DNA from: CALFUK01 sp964450495
GTDB lineage: Bacteria > Bacteroidota > Bacteroidia > Chitinophagales > Saprospiraceae
Assembly (NCBI GenBank): GCA_964450495.1
Contig: CAYVFU010000014.1
Location: forward strand, 1-64,000
DNA length: 64,000 bases
Direction of reading: 5' to 3'
Below the pieces are notes generated by a model, which ran no database searches, was not told the DNA's origin, and saw only the letters and a program-made list of their open reading frames with translations. The position numbers and the translations under genes were made by a program. Shown one piece after another: positions 44,174 to 53,435 of the stretch; within the stretch, counting starts at the first letter, position 1; each line of letters opens with the position of its first letter.

Positions 44174-45196
44174 TTAATCGTCGAAGAAGTTATCGTATTG
44201 ATTTCCTCTGCCTACTTTTTCCGGTACTTTTATAGGTGCATTTAGGTCGAGAACTTCAGAATCACTTTCTGCTTGCAGCAGAAGGGTTTCTTTCTCTTCT
44301 CCTAACAGCAAAGACTCCCCTTCTCGTTCCCATTTTTCAAGCATTTTCATGCCTTCCTCCTCAAAAACACCATTTTGGAGATCAACAGAGGCCATAAAGC
44401 TTTCTGACACTTCCATAAACCGCTCCATTTCGCCTACTTTCAGACTAACATCATCAGCCACAGCCTCAAGAGCCTGGTCAAACATCAACCGTTTGTCAGC
44501 ATTACCGTTTATAATACTTCTTGCAGATCTCATTGCGCTATGACTCGCATGTATAGCTTTTCTCTCTTGTTCTTTCACCTTTACTTGATCACTAACATCC
44601 TCTACGAGTATCTCGCTATTTTCGTACATCTTTGATAACACGCGATACATCACTTCCATCTTTTTATAAAGATCTTCTAGTTTGACATTAGATTCTTTTA
44701 ACCGACCAGCTTTACGGCTCTTTAGAATCATGACATTTCTCTTGTCACTTTCTTTAGCTTGGCTAGCTGCAGTTAGATTAGATGCGATTTCTTTTTGATT
44801 ATTGATGATAAGCTCCTTCAGCTTGTGCATTTGTCCTCTCAATTTGGTAATCTGTTTATTCATCTTTCTCAGATTACCTTTTAAGTCGTCAACATAAGAT
44901 TTCAATATGGAAATTGGATCCATATTGATAAACAACCCAGTAATAGAGCGCATAACAGACTTGTACATGTACCAAACCAGATTTCGCATTTTCGAATCTA
45001 GTGCCATAAATATAATCGCACCTAAAACGAGTAAAGTAATAGCAAGACCCAGAACAGACGATGCAAAAGCAACTATCGATGATAGAAATGTAGTGATCAA
45101 AATACCTGCTCCAATGACTAAACCAGCCATCACGATACCACCAGTTACGCCTTCAGGACGTCCCCAAAATGATTTTGATTTTTTAGTATTTGGCAT
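44174..45196 (-). CDS. Membrane-anchored PspA-like coiled-coil protein
   Basis: A 340-residue protein. Two or three hydrophobic helices near the N-terminus (about 17-75) are followed by long helical coiled-coil sequence (about 90-255). The segment MDPISILKSYVDDLKGNLRKM resembles the start of PspA/IM30 proteins (DPxxxLxxxVxxLxxxLxxx), and the rest keeps the even spacing of Lys/Glu and Leu. The C-terminus is acidic and ends in YDNFFDD. PspA proteins guard the inner membrane; here a built-in membrane anchor replaces peripheral binding. It is the third gene of the six-gene operon, 6 nt after the small membrane gene. PspA kinship is inferred by eye. Confidence 0.7.
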   Translation of the reverse strand: MPNTKKSKSFWGRPEGVTGGIVMAGLVIGAGILITTFLSSIVAFASSVLGLAITLLVLGAIIFMALDSKMRNLVWYMYKSVMRSITGLFINMDPISILKSYVDDLKGNLRKMNKQITKLRGQMHKLKELIINNQKEIASNLTAASQAKESDKRNVMILKSRKAGRLKESNVKLEDLYKKMEVMYRVLSKMYENSEILVEDVSDQVKVKEQERKAIHASHSAMRSARSIINGNADKRLMFDQALEAVADDVSLKVGEMERFMEVSESFMASVDLQNGVFEEEGMKMLEKWEREGESLLLGEEKETLLLQAESDSEVLDLNAPIKVPEKVGRGNQYDNFFDD

Positions 45197-45202
45197 AAGA
45201 AT

Positions 45203-45388
45203 TTACCGTTTCAATTTTTTAACCGCTGAAAATGCTAATAAGACTGCGGTGCATATAACAACTACAAATATAAGGACTCTTAAGGTTGTATTCACGATAC
45301 CATCAAACCACGACATCATTCGCAAAAATGCGAATACTATTACCGCAGTGACAAGACCTATAGATACAACGTTTCTAGGATCCATCAA
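45203..45388 (-). CDS. Small two-helix membrane protein
   Basis: A 61-residue protein that is almost entirely two membrane helices (about 6-24 and 32-54) with a basic tail KKLKR. It overlaps the upstream coiled-coil gene by 4 bp and lies 6 nt before the PspA-like gene, so translational coupling makes it a real gene despite its size. It has no recognised family. A role as a membrane partner of the coiled-coil proteins is a guess. Confidence 0.7.
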   Translation of the reverse strand: MMDPRNVVSIGLVTAVIVFAFLRMMSWFDGIVNTTLRVLIFVVVICTAVLLAFSAVKKLKR

Positions 45389-46056
45389 GAGATATAATTG
45401 TTCATTTTTTCTATATCTGATTGTATTTGACCTAAAACACCATTATAAGCATTAACAAAACCTTGTTGAGTTGCTTCCATTTTAGCTGCAGATTGACTTA
45501 TTTTGGCTCGATCAGCTTCGAGACTCTTCTTATCTGCTTCTATTTCCTTTTGTAATTGCTCAATTCTCTTTTGTTTGTCGGCTATCAATTTTTCCTTTTT
45601 GACCAGCCCATGTTTGACATCTTGAACCTGCTTTTGCTTTCTATTTTGTAAAGCTTGCGCAAATTTCGCTTCTTCTTTCTTTAAGATATTAATATAGTGT
45701 TGAGCTGAGTTGACCAATTTACTTGGGGTCGCACCCATCGTCTTAGCCATCGCAAAAGCTGACTGATACTTAGTCTTTTCATCCATTTCAACAGATGATA
45801 GGTTTTGAAGACTTTGTTTAAACTCCAGATAATCAAATCCTTCTAGGTTATTTGCTTCAATCGCTTTTAACAACACATCAACGAATTTTGGATCCGCTTT
45901 ACCTCCATTAGGCTTGGGCATTGATGCTTTACTTTGGGCAGGAGCCTGCTTTTGAGCACCACCTTTTTGGACTTTTCTTACTTTAGGGCTCTCTTTTGGC
46001 TCTACTTCGCTGGATTCGTCCGGTACTATAAAGAGAGATTTTAGTTTTTTCAACAT
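45385..46056 (-). CDS. Coiled-coil protein, first gene of the SBP-OmpA operon
   Basis: A 223-residue soluble protein. A basic, Gln/Ala/Pro-rich start (about 15-50) leads to a globular helical part (about 55-125, VDVLLKAIEANNLEGFDYLEFKQ) and a long coiled coil (about 125-205, KQKQVQDVKHGLVKKEKLIADKQKRIEQLQ) ending in NNYIS. No known domain is recognised. Conservation of such a protein before a PspA-like gene would suggest the two coiled coils interact; this is inference. Its start is followed upstream by a 254-nt divergent gap. Confidence 0.68.
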   Translation of the reverse strand: MLKKLKSLFIVPDESSEVEPKESPKVRKVQKGGAQKQAPAQSKASMPKPNGGKADPKFVDVLLKAIEANNLEGFDYLEFKQSLQNLSSVEMDEKTKYQSAFAMAKTMGATPSKLVNSAQHYINILKKEEAKFAQALQNRKQKQVQDVKHGLVKKEKLIADKQKRIEQLQKEIEADKKSLEADRAKISQSAAKMEATQQGFVNAYNGVLGQIQSDIEKMNNYIS

Positions 46057-46310
46057 AGGGCTCTAAACTATTTTATCGTAATTTACTGATAATCAATACT
46101 TAACAAAAGTCAGTTGAATATAAACTTGACCTGAATTTAAGGCTACAAAATAACGAATTAAATGCAGTATTTTATACAAATGGAACTCCTCTAATATTAT
46201 GATAAGTCAACAATGGTTGAATATCGATTAGTTGCTAAAGGACCATATGCCTCAGCCTGACTGTTTTAACCATACGTAACTTATGTTATCTTGCCGATCA
46301 AATGTAAATT

Positions 46311-47573
46311 ATGTCTGTAATTGATGTTTTCGTCAGCAGCGAAATAAATAAGTTAGAATCGGTAATCATTCATAAACCCGATGCTGGTATTTCTCGAATT
46401 TCACCTCAAAAATCGGACGACCTTTTATTTGATGACATTGTCCATTTACCCTTAATGCGTAAGGAACATCATGTGTTTTCCAAAGTACTTGAAGCCTTTC
46501 TCCCAAATGGGGTGCTCGAAATAGAAGATCTGATTCAAGAGACCATCGAACAAAACAAAGATCTGACTGAAGAACTTATAGATAAAGTCATCGATCATGA
46601 ACATCTACCAACAAAGTATAAGGACGACTTCCAAGCCATGTCTCCCTATGAATTGACCAATGTCCTTATAACGGGTTATCATCAGCAGACTGACCATATT
46701 TATTTTGATCCAATTCCAAACCTAATCTTTACACGAGATATTGCAACTACTGTAAAGGATCATGTAATACTGACAAAAGCCGCAAAAGAAGCCAGATACA
46801 GAGAAAATCTGTTGACCAGATTTGTATTTAAAGGCAATAGTCGATTCGCTTCGTGTGTTAGTGAAAACAAATTGATAAACCTGAATGATCTGGATAAATT
46901 TCCGCCTTCAAAAAAGGGTGAAGTTGTGTCAATAGAAGGTGGTGATTTGATGATACTAACAGAAGACTATTTTCTCATTGGTTGTAGTGAGCGGACTACA
47001 ACACACGCTTTCCACAGTTTGAAAGAAAGACTTTTTGAAAAAGGCTTGACTAAGAATGTGGTTCAAGTAAATATTCCTAATGATCGCTTTTGTATGCACA
47101 TCGATACATTATTTACAAGACTAAGCAAAAATAAAGTTGTTTGTTACAAACCAATTGTTTTTGATGGAATGAGTTCAACTATAGAAGTACATCGTGCGGA
47201 AGGCAAAACAGGCTATTATCCTTCTGTGAAAGACTTTATGTTGGAAGAGATCGATTCGAGTTTGGAATTTATCTTTACAGGTAATGGTGAATCCCCATAT
47301 CAAGAAAGAGAACAATGGACCGATGGCTGTAATCTTGTAGCGGTAAAACCGGGAGTAGGAATCACGTATGATAGAAATTTAAAAACTGAATTGGCATTTA
47401 AAGAAAGTGGGTTCTCCATTCTTCCGGCTGAAGAGTTAATTCGACAAACAGATATAGACAGCAACTACCCACAACTTTTAGAAAACACAATAATCACGAT
47501 CCCATCAAGTGAGTTATCCAGAGCGAGAGGAGGATCACATTGTATGACTTGTCCAATTAAGCGAAGCAATTAA
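46311..47573 (+). CDS. Arginine deiminase family protein
   Basis: A 420-residue guanidino-group-modifying enzyme closest to arginine deiminase, which makes citrulline and ammonia from arginine. Conserved segments are FTRDIATTV, the IEGGDLMIL motif, the catalytic FCMHIDTLFTRL (His and Asp), and the nucleophile C411 in RGGSHCMTCPI. Length fits ADI (400-420). No carbamoyltransferase or carbamate kinase gene follows, so it is not a full ADI pathway here. It is followed, with a 1-nt overlap, by a thioesterase gene and then YihY. A 254-nt divergent spacer lies upstream with a weak TATCTTGC -7-like box. Confidence 0.87.
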   Translation: MSVIDVFVSSEINKLESVIIHKPDAGISRISPQKSDDLLFDDIVHLPLMRKEHHVFSKVLEAFLPNGVLEIEDLIQETIEQNKDLTEELIDKVIDHEHLPTKYKDDFQAMSPYELTNVLITGYHQQTDHIYFDPIPNLIFTRDIATTVKDHVILTKAAKEARYRENLLTRFVFKGNSRFASCVSENKLINLNDLDKFPPSKKGEVVSIEGGDLMILTEDYFLIGCSERTTTHAFHSLKERLFEKGLTKNVVQVNIPNDRFCMHIDTLFTRLSKNKVVCYKPIVFDGMSSTIEVHRAEGKTGYYPSVKDFMLEEIDSSLEFIFTGNGESPYQEREQWTDGCNLVAVKPGVGITYDRNLKTELAFKESGFSILPAEELIRQTDIDSNYPQLLENTIITIPSSELSRARGGSHCMTCPIKRSN

Positions 47574-47983
47574 TGTATATTAGTAAAACCACTTACCGCG
47601 TGCCTTACGCTGATACAGATCAAATGACTTATATGTATTATGGTCATTATCCAAAATTATACGAAATGGGGCGGGCCGAGATGGTACGAGAATTAGGCAT
47701 CACGTACAAAGATTTAGAAAAAATTCACAAAATAAGTATGCCAGTGTTGGAATTGAATTGCAGATATAAAACACCTGCCTTTTATGACGATCTATTAACT
47801 ATAGAATCAAAATTGGAAGAAATGCCAACGAAATTAATTTGCTTTCATCATAAGGTGTTCAATGAAGTAGGTGATTTATTAAATAAAGGTTTTGTCAAAT
47901 TATTTTTCATAGATCAAGAAACCAGTAAACGCATTTCTGCACCAGCTATTCTTACAGACAAGCTACGCCCCTATTTTGGCTAA
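47573..47983 (+). CDS. Hot-dog acyl-CoA thioesterase (4HBT/YbgC type)
   Basis: A 136-residue single hot-dog domain. The catalytic aspartate D16 is in the motif ADTDQMTYMYYGHYPKLYE, characteristic of the 4-hydroxybenzoyl-CoA/YbgC thioesterases that act on short acyl-CoAs. The start overlaps the arginine-deiminase stop by one base (TAATG), and the stop overlaps the next gene's TTG start by 8 bp. Confidence 0.93.
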   Translation: MYISKTTYRVPYADTDQMTYMYYGHYPKLYEMGRAEMVRELGITYKDLEKIHKISMPVLELNCRYKTPAFYDDLLTIESKLEEMPTKLICFHHKVFNEVGDLLNKGFVKLFFIDQETSKRISAPAILTDKLRPYFG

Positions 47984-48944
47984 TATATTAGATATATTAG
48001 AACATTCTCCGATAGTAAAACCACTTGTAAGTTGGTCAAAGAAAACAGCATTGCCAGGCTTCCAAGGTGTTCCAGTTTACAACATCATAAAATTTATCGC
48101 TAAAGAATTAAAAGAGGATAGCATTACAACTCGTGCTGATGCTGTTGCATTTAATTTCTTTTTATCGATTTTCCCTTTTGTCATATTTTTACTACCCATA
48201 TTAATTAATACACCATTTGGGATTAACTATTTAGATATATTTAGAGAGTCTATTAAAGGTGTTCTTCCAGATAGTGCAGAGCAGTATATTTTCTCTATAA
48301 TAAATGGCATACAAAACGAAGGTCATTTTGGTCTGTTGACTGTTGGCTTTTTCTTAGCCATCATATTTGCATCAAATGGAATGTCAAAATTGATGAAAGG
48401 CTTTGACAAGTCCTATCAAAGTACCTTTAAAAAAAGGCACTATTTCAATCGACGGATTGTAGCCCTAGGCTTGACAGTGCTTTTGGTGATTTTAGGTTTC
48501 TTATCATTAACCCTAATTATACTTTTCAATCAGTTTATTCAATACTTTGAGACCACGTTTGCAGTAGGAAACAGTTCGATTTTACTGGTAAAGCTATTAA
48601 GATGGATGATTTTAATACTACTATTTTACAGTATTATCACTTCAATTTATCGATATGGGCCTTCGATGTATCAACGCATTAAATTGTTTAATTCTGGTGC
48701 TACCCTAGCCACAGTCTTATCCATTTTCAGTTCTGTTTTATTTTCATGGTTTGTAAATCAATTTGATCGTTACAATGAAGTTTATGGGTCTATTAGTGCC
48801 TTGATAGTTATTCTAATTTGGCTCAAAATAAACTCCTTTATTTTATTAATTGGTTTTGAATTAAATACAAGTATTGCGGTAAATAAAGATTCCACTAAAG
48901 TAGCCGACATCGGGTCAAATACAGACAAGCTAGATACTGATTAA
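47976..48944 (+). CDS. YihY/BrkB family inner-membrane protein
   Basis: A 322-residue membrane protein with about six helices and the YihY motifs TRADAVAFNFFLSIFPFVIFLLP and YGSISALIVILIWLKINSFILLIGFELN. The proposed start is TTG (47976), which overlaps the thioesterase by 8 bp. The family function is unclear; an earlier RNase BN label is wrong for it. Its stop overlaps by 15 bp the stop of the convergent TonB-receptor gene. Confidence 0.9.
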   Translation: MANILDILEHSPIVKPLVSWSKKTALPGFQGVPVYNIIKFIAKELKEDSITTRADAVAFNFFLSIFPFVIFLLPILINTPFGINYLDIFRESIKGVLPDSAEQYIFSIINGIQNEGHFGLLTVGFFLAIIFASNGMSKLMKGFDKSYQSTFKKRHYFNRRIVALGLTVLLVILGFLSLTLIILFNQFIQYFETTFAVGNSSILLVKLLRWMILILLFYSIITSIYRYGPSMYQRIKLFNSGATLATVLSIFSSVLFSWFVNQFDRYNEVYGSISALIVILIWLKINSFILLIGFELNTSIAVNKDSTKVADIGSNTDKLDTD

Positions 48945-51608
48945 TATTGAGGCATTCACTGACCGCTTTAATCCAAACTTATCAAAACGTCTGGCCTCAA
49001 TGGGATCAGTCCACCAGTAAATATCAAAAGCGGAGTGTGTGATATTTTCAGTACCAAGTACATTCAAGACAGACAAGCCTAATTGCACATCAGAAAATTT
49101 ATTCTTCGGCAATTGATACTTTATACTTAAATCTAGTCTTTTGTAACTTGGTAATTGTTCTTCCGTCAATTCACCAAACTTAAAATCAATGTAATCGAGC
49201 CGTGCTCCATCTTCATTATAAATTGGAATTATTTCAGAAGGCTCTGTAAAATATCTTCCTGCCGCATAGCGATACTGTGCACTTACTAACAACTGTTTAA
49301 ATCTATACGACCCATTAAATGTAGCTTTGAAAGGCTGAAAATATGGATCTCTAAATTGAACATCATCATTCTGTATTTCAAGGATATTGTCCATGATGTC
49401 AAACGACCCAGAAAGCACTAAATTATTTCCTGTGTATCCAAAATCAAATTCTAATCCTTTTACTTTGGAATTAATAATCGTGTAAGGATTTTCACCACTG
49501 TCAAAATCAAAACTTTCAGTCGATACATTATTTATATTCTTTCTGTACAATTCAATACCCGCATGATATTTATCAAAAGTATATTTTACTCCTGCACTAT
49601 ATTGGGACTCATCAACAACTGGCAACCATCTATTTTCTGTAAAAATACTTTCATCAGAAGCATACCAAAACGATTCTTCTACCTCTAATGCTGAATAATT
49701 AAATTGTCTATTTAAAAATCTATGATAGGTACCATAGTGGGCATGCAAAACAAAGTTTTTTATCGGAAATAATGATAAATGAATTCTTGGTTCGATAAAT
49801 ACACGACCATCATATGTCAAATTAAAATCTGACCATCGAGTTCCATTTCTGAATTTCAAAACATTGGGAATAGTAATGGTATAATCCAAATAAATACTTT
49901 TCTCATTACCGATCGTTTGCAAAATAGATTCACCAAAAACGTCATTGTTTGGACCAGCATTTACCAAAAATGTTGTGGCATCTATGTTTTGATAAGAAAC
50001 ACCAGCAGTCCATTCATGATTATTGTATTTAAACAATTGGTTTACTTCTATTGAAGATTGTGTCAATAAATTATCATGCTCAATATACCCTCCAATCTTG
50101 CCAATTGAAGCATTTTCTAGTCGCTCATAAAGACGCTCATAAATTGACGTTGAGGCAACAACTTCCGATTTCCAAAATGGCGTAATTTGATATTGTGCCT
50201 TAACACTATAGCCTGTATTCGATACTTCTATAAAATCAACTCTATTGATATTAACATCTTCAGAAAAATATTTAAAGTCTTTACCAACATCTAACACATT
50301 AAACTCTATCGTCGCTTTTGCAGAAGGTTTGTATAAAAAGCTCGCACTTAAGTCTTTAAATTTAAACTCTGGAATATATGGAAAAGGAGAATTTTGGAGA
50401 TCCACATCATCGGGAAATGCTTCTCTTACTAATCGATCTTCCAAAATAGAAATAGCAACCGGACCATCTTGGAAAACATTTTCATACAAATTCCTATAAT
50501 ATGGTGTCTCTACAAATTCAGATAATGATTGACGATAAGCAGCTTTTACTTTCAATTTGTTTTTTAAAAGAGAAGTCGTCACGCCAACATTAAAATAAAG
50601 CATGTCAGCATATACTTTTAACTGAGATCTACTTGGACCAAAATGATCGCTTTCTAAATCTACAGAGCTAGAAGAGTCACCACTGTCGTGAGCAGAACCG
50701 CCATTCTTATTTACTCGAATCACATCAGTCATAAATGGATTCACACTGCTTACATTACCAAAAAATAAACTTGATTGTAAAAGCTGAATGTTGTTCCAAG
50801 TCATTGTCGTTAAACCAGGCTGGCTACCCCTAATCTGCAAATCACTTATTGACTCTGTTGAGCTTGAAATACCACTTAGTCTTTGCAAATTTGTCATCAC
50901 GTCATTATCCAAATTCCCGCCAACTTCTAGGCTTTCATTCACAACTACAGACCCTTCTAATTCAGTATCATCAAAATGGATAAATCGTTCTTTAATCACA
51001 ATCTCATCAAGTAAATGCTCTTCTTCTTTTAAGACAATAATGTTTGTTTTATTAGCGCGCAATGATCCAATTTTCACTCGCTTCTTTTTGTACCCAAGAT
51101 ATTCTAGCACCAATAATTGTTCTGAACTAAAATATCCACTCAATATAAATTTGCCTTCTACATCTGTGACAAACTGCTTATTCAAATTGTCTAAGGAAAT
51201 CACGCCAAAGGACAGGTTTGTTCGCAAGTCATCTATAAGCTTAATTTTATATTGCGTAGGGCTAATTTTTTTTTCCAACGGATACTCTTTGTCTTTGATG
51301 ACATATAATTTGTCTTCAAGCAAAGTGAAGTCTTTATTAAGCACATTAAAGGCAGTTTCCAAAATCTGCTGCTTTGAACCATTCACAGAGAAAGCGTCCA
51401 CATCCTTTTGTGTAAATATGTCATAATCATAGTTAAAGTCTATTTGGAACGACTCTTCCAAAAGCTCAATTATTTCATGTGCATTCTTTTCTGAAAAATG
51501 TAGTTGTGAATATTCTTGGCTAAAAATAGACGTACTTGTATAGAGGAAGTAAAGCAAAAGCAATACTTTAATTGGAATAGAACTCGATCTTTTCTGTACC
51601 CATTTCAT
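48930..51608 (-). CDS. TonB-dependent receptor with STN signalling domain
   Basis: An 892-residue outer-membrane receptor. A signal (about 15-30) is followed by an STN/secretin-TonB domain (about 38-105), which contacts FecR, and a carboxypeptidase-regulatory-like segment (about 125-200). The plug domain lies at about 205-315 (MTNLQRLSGISSSTESISDLQIRG) and a beta-barrel fills the rest up to the final aromatic-poor strand. It imports an unknown ligand using TonB and signals through the FecR/sigma pair just upstream. No SusD gene is present, which argues against a polysaccharide utilisation locus. It overlaps the FecR gene by 41 bp. Confidence 0.9.
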   Translation of the reverse strand: MKWVQKRSSSIPIKVLLLLYFLYTSTSIFSQEYSQLHFSEKNAHEIIELLEESFQIDFNYDYDIFTQKDVDAFSVNGSKQQILETAFNVLNKDFTLLEDKLYVIKDKEYPLEKKISPTQYKIKLIDDLRTNLSFGVISLDNLNKQFVTDVEGKFILSGYFSSEQLLVLEYLGYKKKRVKIGSLRANKTNIIVLKEEEHLLDEIVIKERFIHFDDTELEGSVVVNESLEVGGNLDNDVMTNLQRLSGISSSTESISDLQIRGSQPGLTTMTWNNIQLLQSSLFFGNVSSVNPFMTDVIRVNKNGGSAHDSGDSSSSVDLESDHFGPSRSQLKVYADMLYFNVGVTTSLLKNKLKVKAAYRQSLSEFVETPYYRNLYENVFQDGPVAISILEDRLVREAFPDDVDLQNSPFPYIPEFKFKDLSASFLYKPSAKATIEFNVLDVGKDFKYFSEDVNINRVDFIEVSNTGYSVKAQYQITPFWKSEVVASTSIYERLYERLENASIGKIGGYIEHDNLLTQSSIEVNQLFKYNNHEWTAGVSYQNIDATTFLVNAGPNNDVFGESILQTIGNEKSIYLDYTITIPNVLKFRNGTRWSDFNLTYDGRVFIEPRIHLSLFPIKNFVLHAHYGTYHRFLNRQFNYSALEVEESFWYASDESIFTENRWLPVVDESQYSAGVKYTFDKYHAGIELYRKNINNVSTESFDFDSGENPYTIINSKVKGLEFDFGYTGNNLVLSGSFDIMDNILEIQNDDVQFRDPYFQPFKATFNGSYRFKQLLVSAQYRYAAGRYFTEPSEIIPIYNEDGARLDYIDFKFGELTEEQLPSYKRLDLSIKYQLPKNKFSDVQLGLSVLNVLGTENITHSAFDIYWWTDPIEARRFDKFGLKRSVNASILISI

Positions 51609-52503
51609 AGTTTAGATCCAGGGTTTCTGCAATATACGAACATCCTTTCTCAATATCATTAGATATTAATATACCAGAAAATGATTTAGTCATTTCCACG
51701 TCATTAGTATTAACTGCGACGTTATAGAACCTTTCAATTTCTTTTACTAGAGAAGAAAATTCAATTTTATCATAACTGACTCTGCCTGTTAAAAATCCAG
51801 GTCGTTGTGTATCATGCTTTTCAATCTGACCAATTTGACCGTTATTTACGATTACTTTCTCCCCTGCTCCAATCTCCATACTTTGTCCATTTGCGTTGGT
51901 TACTTTGACTTGACCTTCATAGCAACTAACAGTCAAAATCTCATCTCTTTCCCATACCTCAAATTCTGTACCGAGCACTTCCACAACGCCTAAAGATGTA
52001 TTCACCGAAAACTTATCCCCTTTGCTAACATCAAAAAATGCTTGCCCTCTTAAGTTAACTACTCGGGACTCTTGCCAAGTGTCTTCATTGTAAACAATAG
52101 AAGAACCAGGTGCCAAATCTACAGTAGTGTTATTCGCAATAATTTGTTGGACCTGCTGAGCAGGTTTTGTATTAATGTTTATTTCACCAGGTGCTGGCCT
52201 CATAAAATAGTAAACCAATGCACTCAACAATAGAGCCAGAAGAACGATAAGCGGCAACAGACTCTTAAATCCTCTTGAGCTAGTTTTTATACGCTCAGGT
52301 TTTACCTCCTTATCAGTAAGCTTTTCTTCTAAAGTTGACCATAGATCATCAGTAGGCGCCAAATCAAATTCTAACGATTCCTGCCTTTTTAACACTTCCT
52401 GTAATGAATCAAGGTCATACTCCTGACTCAATAATTCCAGCTCAGCATCACTTATGGTTTTCTGTAACCACTTACTCAGTAATATGTCATTAGGATTATC
52501 CAT
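51568..52503 (-). CDS. FecR-family anti-sigma regulator
   Basis: A 311-residue transmembrane anti-sigma factor. A cytoplasmic N-terminal helical part (about 1-80) is followed by one membrane helix (about 86-108). The periplasmic FecR domain spans about 115-215 (QIIANNTTVDLAPGSSIVYN, VNLRGQAFFDVSKGDKFSVNT, VLGTEFEVW), and a C-terminal DUF4974/STN-like domain lies at about 240-311. It holds the ECF sigma factor inactive until the receptor is occupied. It lies 35 nt after the sigma gene and overlaps the receptor gene by 41 bp. Confidence 0.94.
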   Translation of the reverse strand: MDNPNDILLSKWLQKTISDAELELLSQEYDLDSLQEVLKRQESLEFDLAPTDDLWSTLEEKLTDKEVKPERIKTSSRGFKSLLPLIVLLALLLSALVYYFMRPAPGEININTKPAQQVQQIIANNTTVDLAPGSSIVYNEDTWQESRVVNLRGQAFFDVSKGDKFSVNTSLGVVEVLGTEFEVWERDEILTVSCYEGQVKVTNANGQSMEIGAGEKVIVNNGQIGQIEKHDTQRPGFLTGRVSYDKIEFSSLVKEIERFYNVAVNTNDVEMTKSFSGILISNDIEKGCSYIAETLDLNYEMGTEKIEFYSN

Positions 52504-52538
52504 TGTCTATTGCGAAAACGTACCAATTGGTGTTTACC

Positions 52539-53042
52539 CTACCTTTTTTTCAAAATATTTTGTTTAGCTAAAATAGCTAATGCTTTACTCATTCTCTTTT
52601 CAACTGCTTTTACACTGATTTCCAACGAGTTAGCTATTTCCTTGTACGTCTTTTTATCAAATCTACTTAAGATGAACACTTCTCTACATTTCTCTGGCAT
52701 GGAAGCGATTGTGCGCTCTAATTTCTGTTTAAACTCTGATTCTTCTAGTAAAAACTGACCATCTTGGCTATCCACACTTGTACTTATTCCCTTTTTATAC
52801 TTAAGCCTTACTTGCCCTTTACGGTATTGATCAATAGATAAATTACGTGCAACCTTTAGTAAGAACGGACCGGCATGTTCCACTGTCAATTCCGCACAAT
52901 TTTGCCATAATTTCAGAAAACACTCTTGGACAATATCCAAAGAATCAGCTGATGAAACGCCTCTTGACAATACAAATCGTTGTAAGGATTCATTCCATTG
53001 GTAGAAGATATTTTGATAAGTGGCCTTTTCGCAGATGCCCAT
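52539..53042 (-). CDS. ECF sigma-70 factor (FecI-like)
   Basis: A 167-residue extracytoplasmic-function sigma factor. Region 2 is about 20-90 (DSLDIVQECFLKLWQN). Region 4 is about 110-162 (MPEKCREVFILSRFDKKTYKEIANSLEISVKAVEKRM), with its helix-turn-helix. It would direct RNA polymerase to the genes controlled by the adjacent FecR and receptor. The divergent giant secreted gene is a possible target. Confidence 0.95.
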   Translation of the reverse strand: MGICEKATYQNIFYQWNESLQRFVLSRGVSSADSLDIVQECFLKLWQNCAELTVEHAGPFLLKVARNLSIDQYRKGQVRLKYKKGISTSVDSQDGQFLLEESEFKQKLERTIASMPEKCREVFILSRFDKKTYKEIANSLEISVKAVEKRMSKALAILAKQNILKKR

Positions 53043-53435
53043 TCTGTTAAAAATGTTGTTAAAGCAAAGTTAAGATTTAGTCCAAAAATCCATGATATAA
53101 TATCAAGAATAAACAGAATTCAAAATGTCTTTTGCAAAATCAGCTGACTTAAGGGAAATATTGACATATGATCAGGAAGAATAGACATCAAGAAAAATAT
53201 ACTTAACAAAATTGGTTTTCATTTTGACTCTTCCATTGATTTAGTGCCTAAAAATTGAGGATAAACAAAATTTTAAATGCATCTGTTAAAGTTGCCTAAC
53301 ATAATCCATAGAATTTAAAAATAAGGTTTTCAACAAAAATTAATCCAGGGTCAAAGGACTCTTGATAATGGCTGGCTATTGCCCCTTTCTAGGAGCCAGT
53401 TTTCTGAATATTTATTAATTAAAATAATTACTATA
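53043..53435. other. Divergent intergenic region, sigma gene to giant secreted protein
   Basis: No gene is supported in these 393 AT-rich bases. A -7-like box for the sigma gene is at 53065-53072. The frame of the giant protein can be read upstream to a TTG at 53379, but that part lacks signal-peptide character and is taken as non-coding. An ECF promoter for the giant gene may lie here but no consensus is available to test. Confidence 0.6.
53065..53072 (-). promoter_or_regulatory. -7 promoter box (TAACTTTG) for the sigma/FecR/receptor operon
   Basis: On the minus strand TAACTTTG matches TAnnTTTG exactly, 22 nt before the ATG at 53042. No well-placed -33 box. Confidence 0.4.

Noticed and set aside
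53379..53435. TTG start 57 bp upstream for the giant protein
   Set aside because: The extra 19 residues are not signal-like, whereas the ATG at 53436 is followed directly by a good signal peptide.
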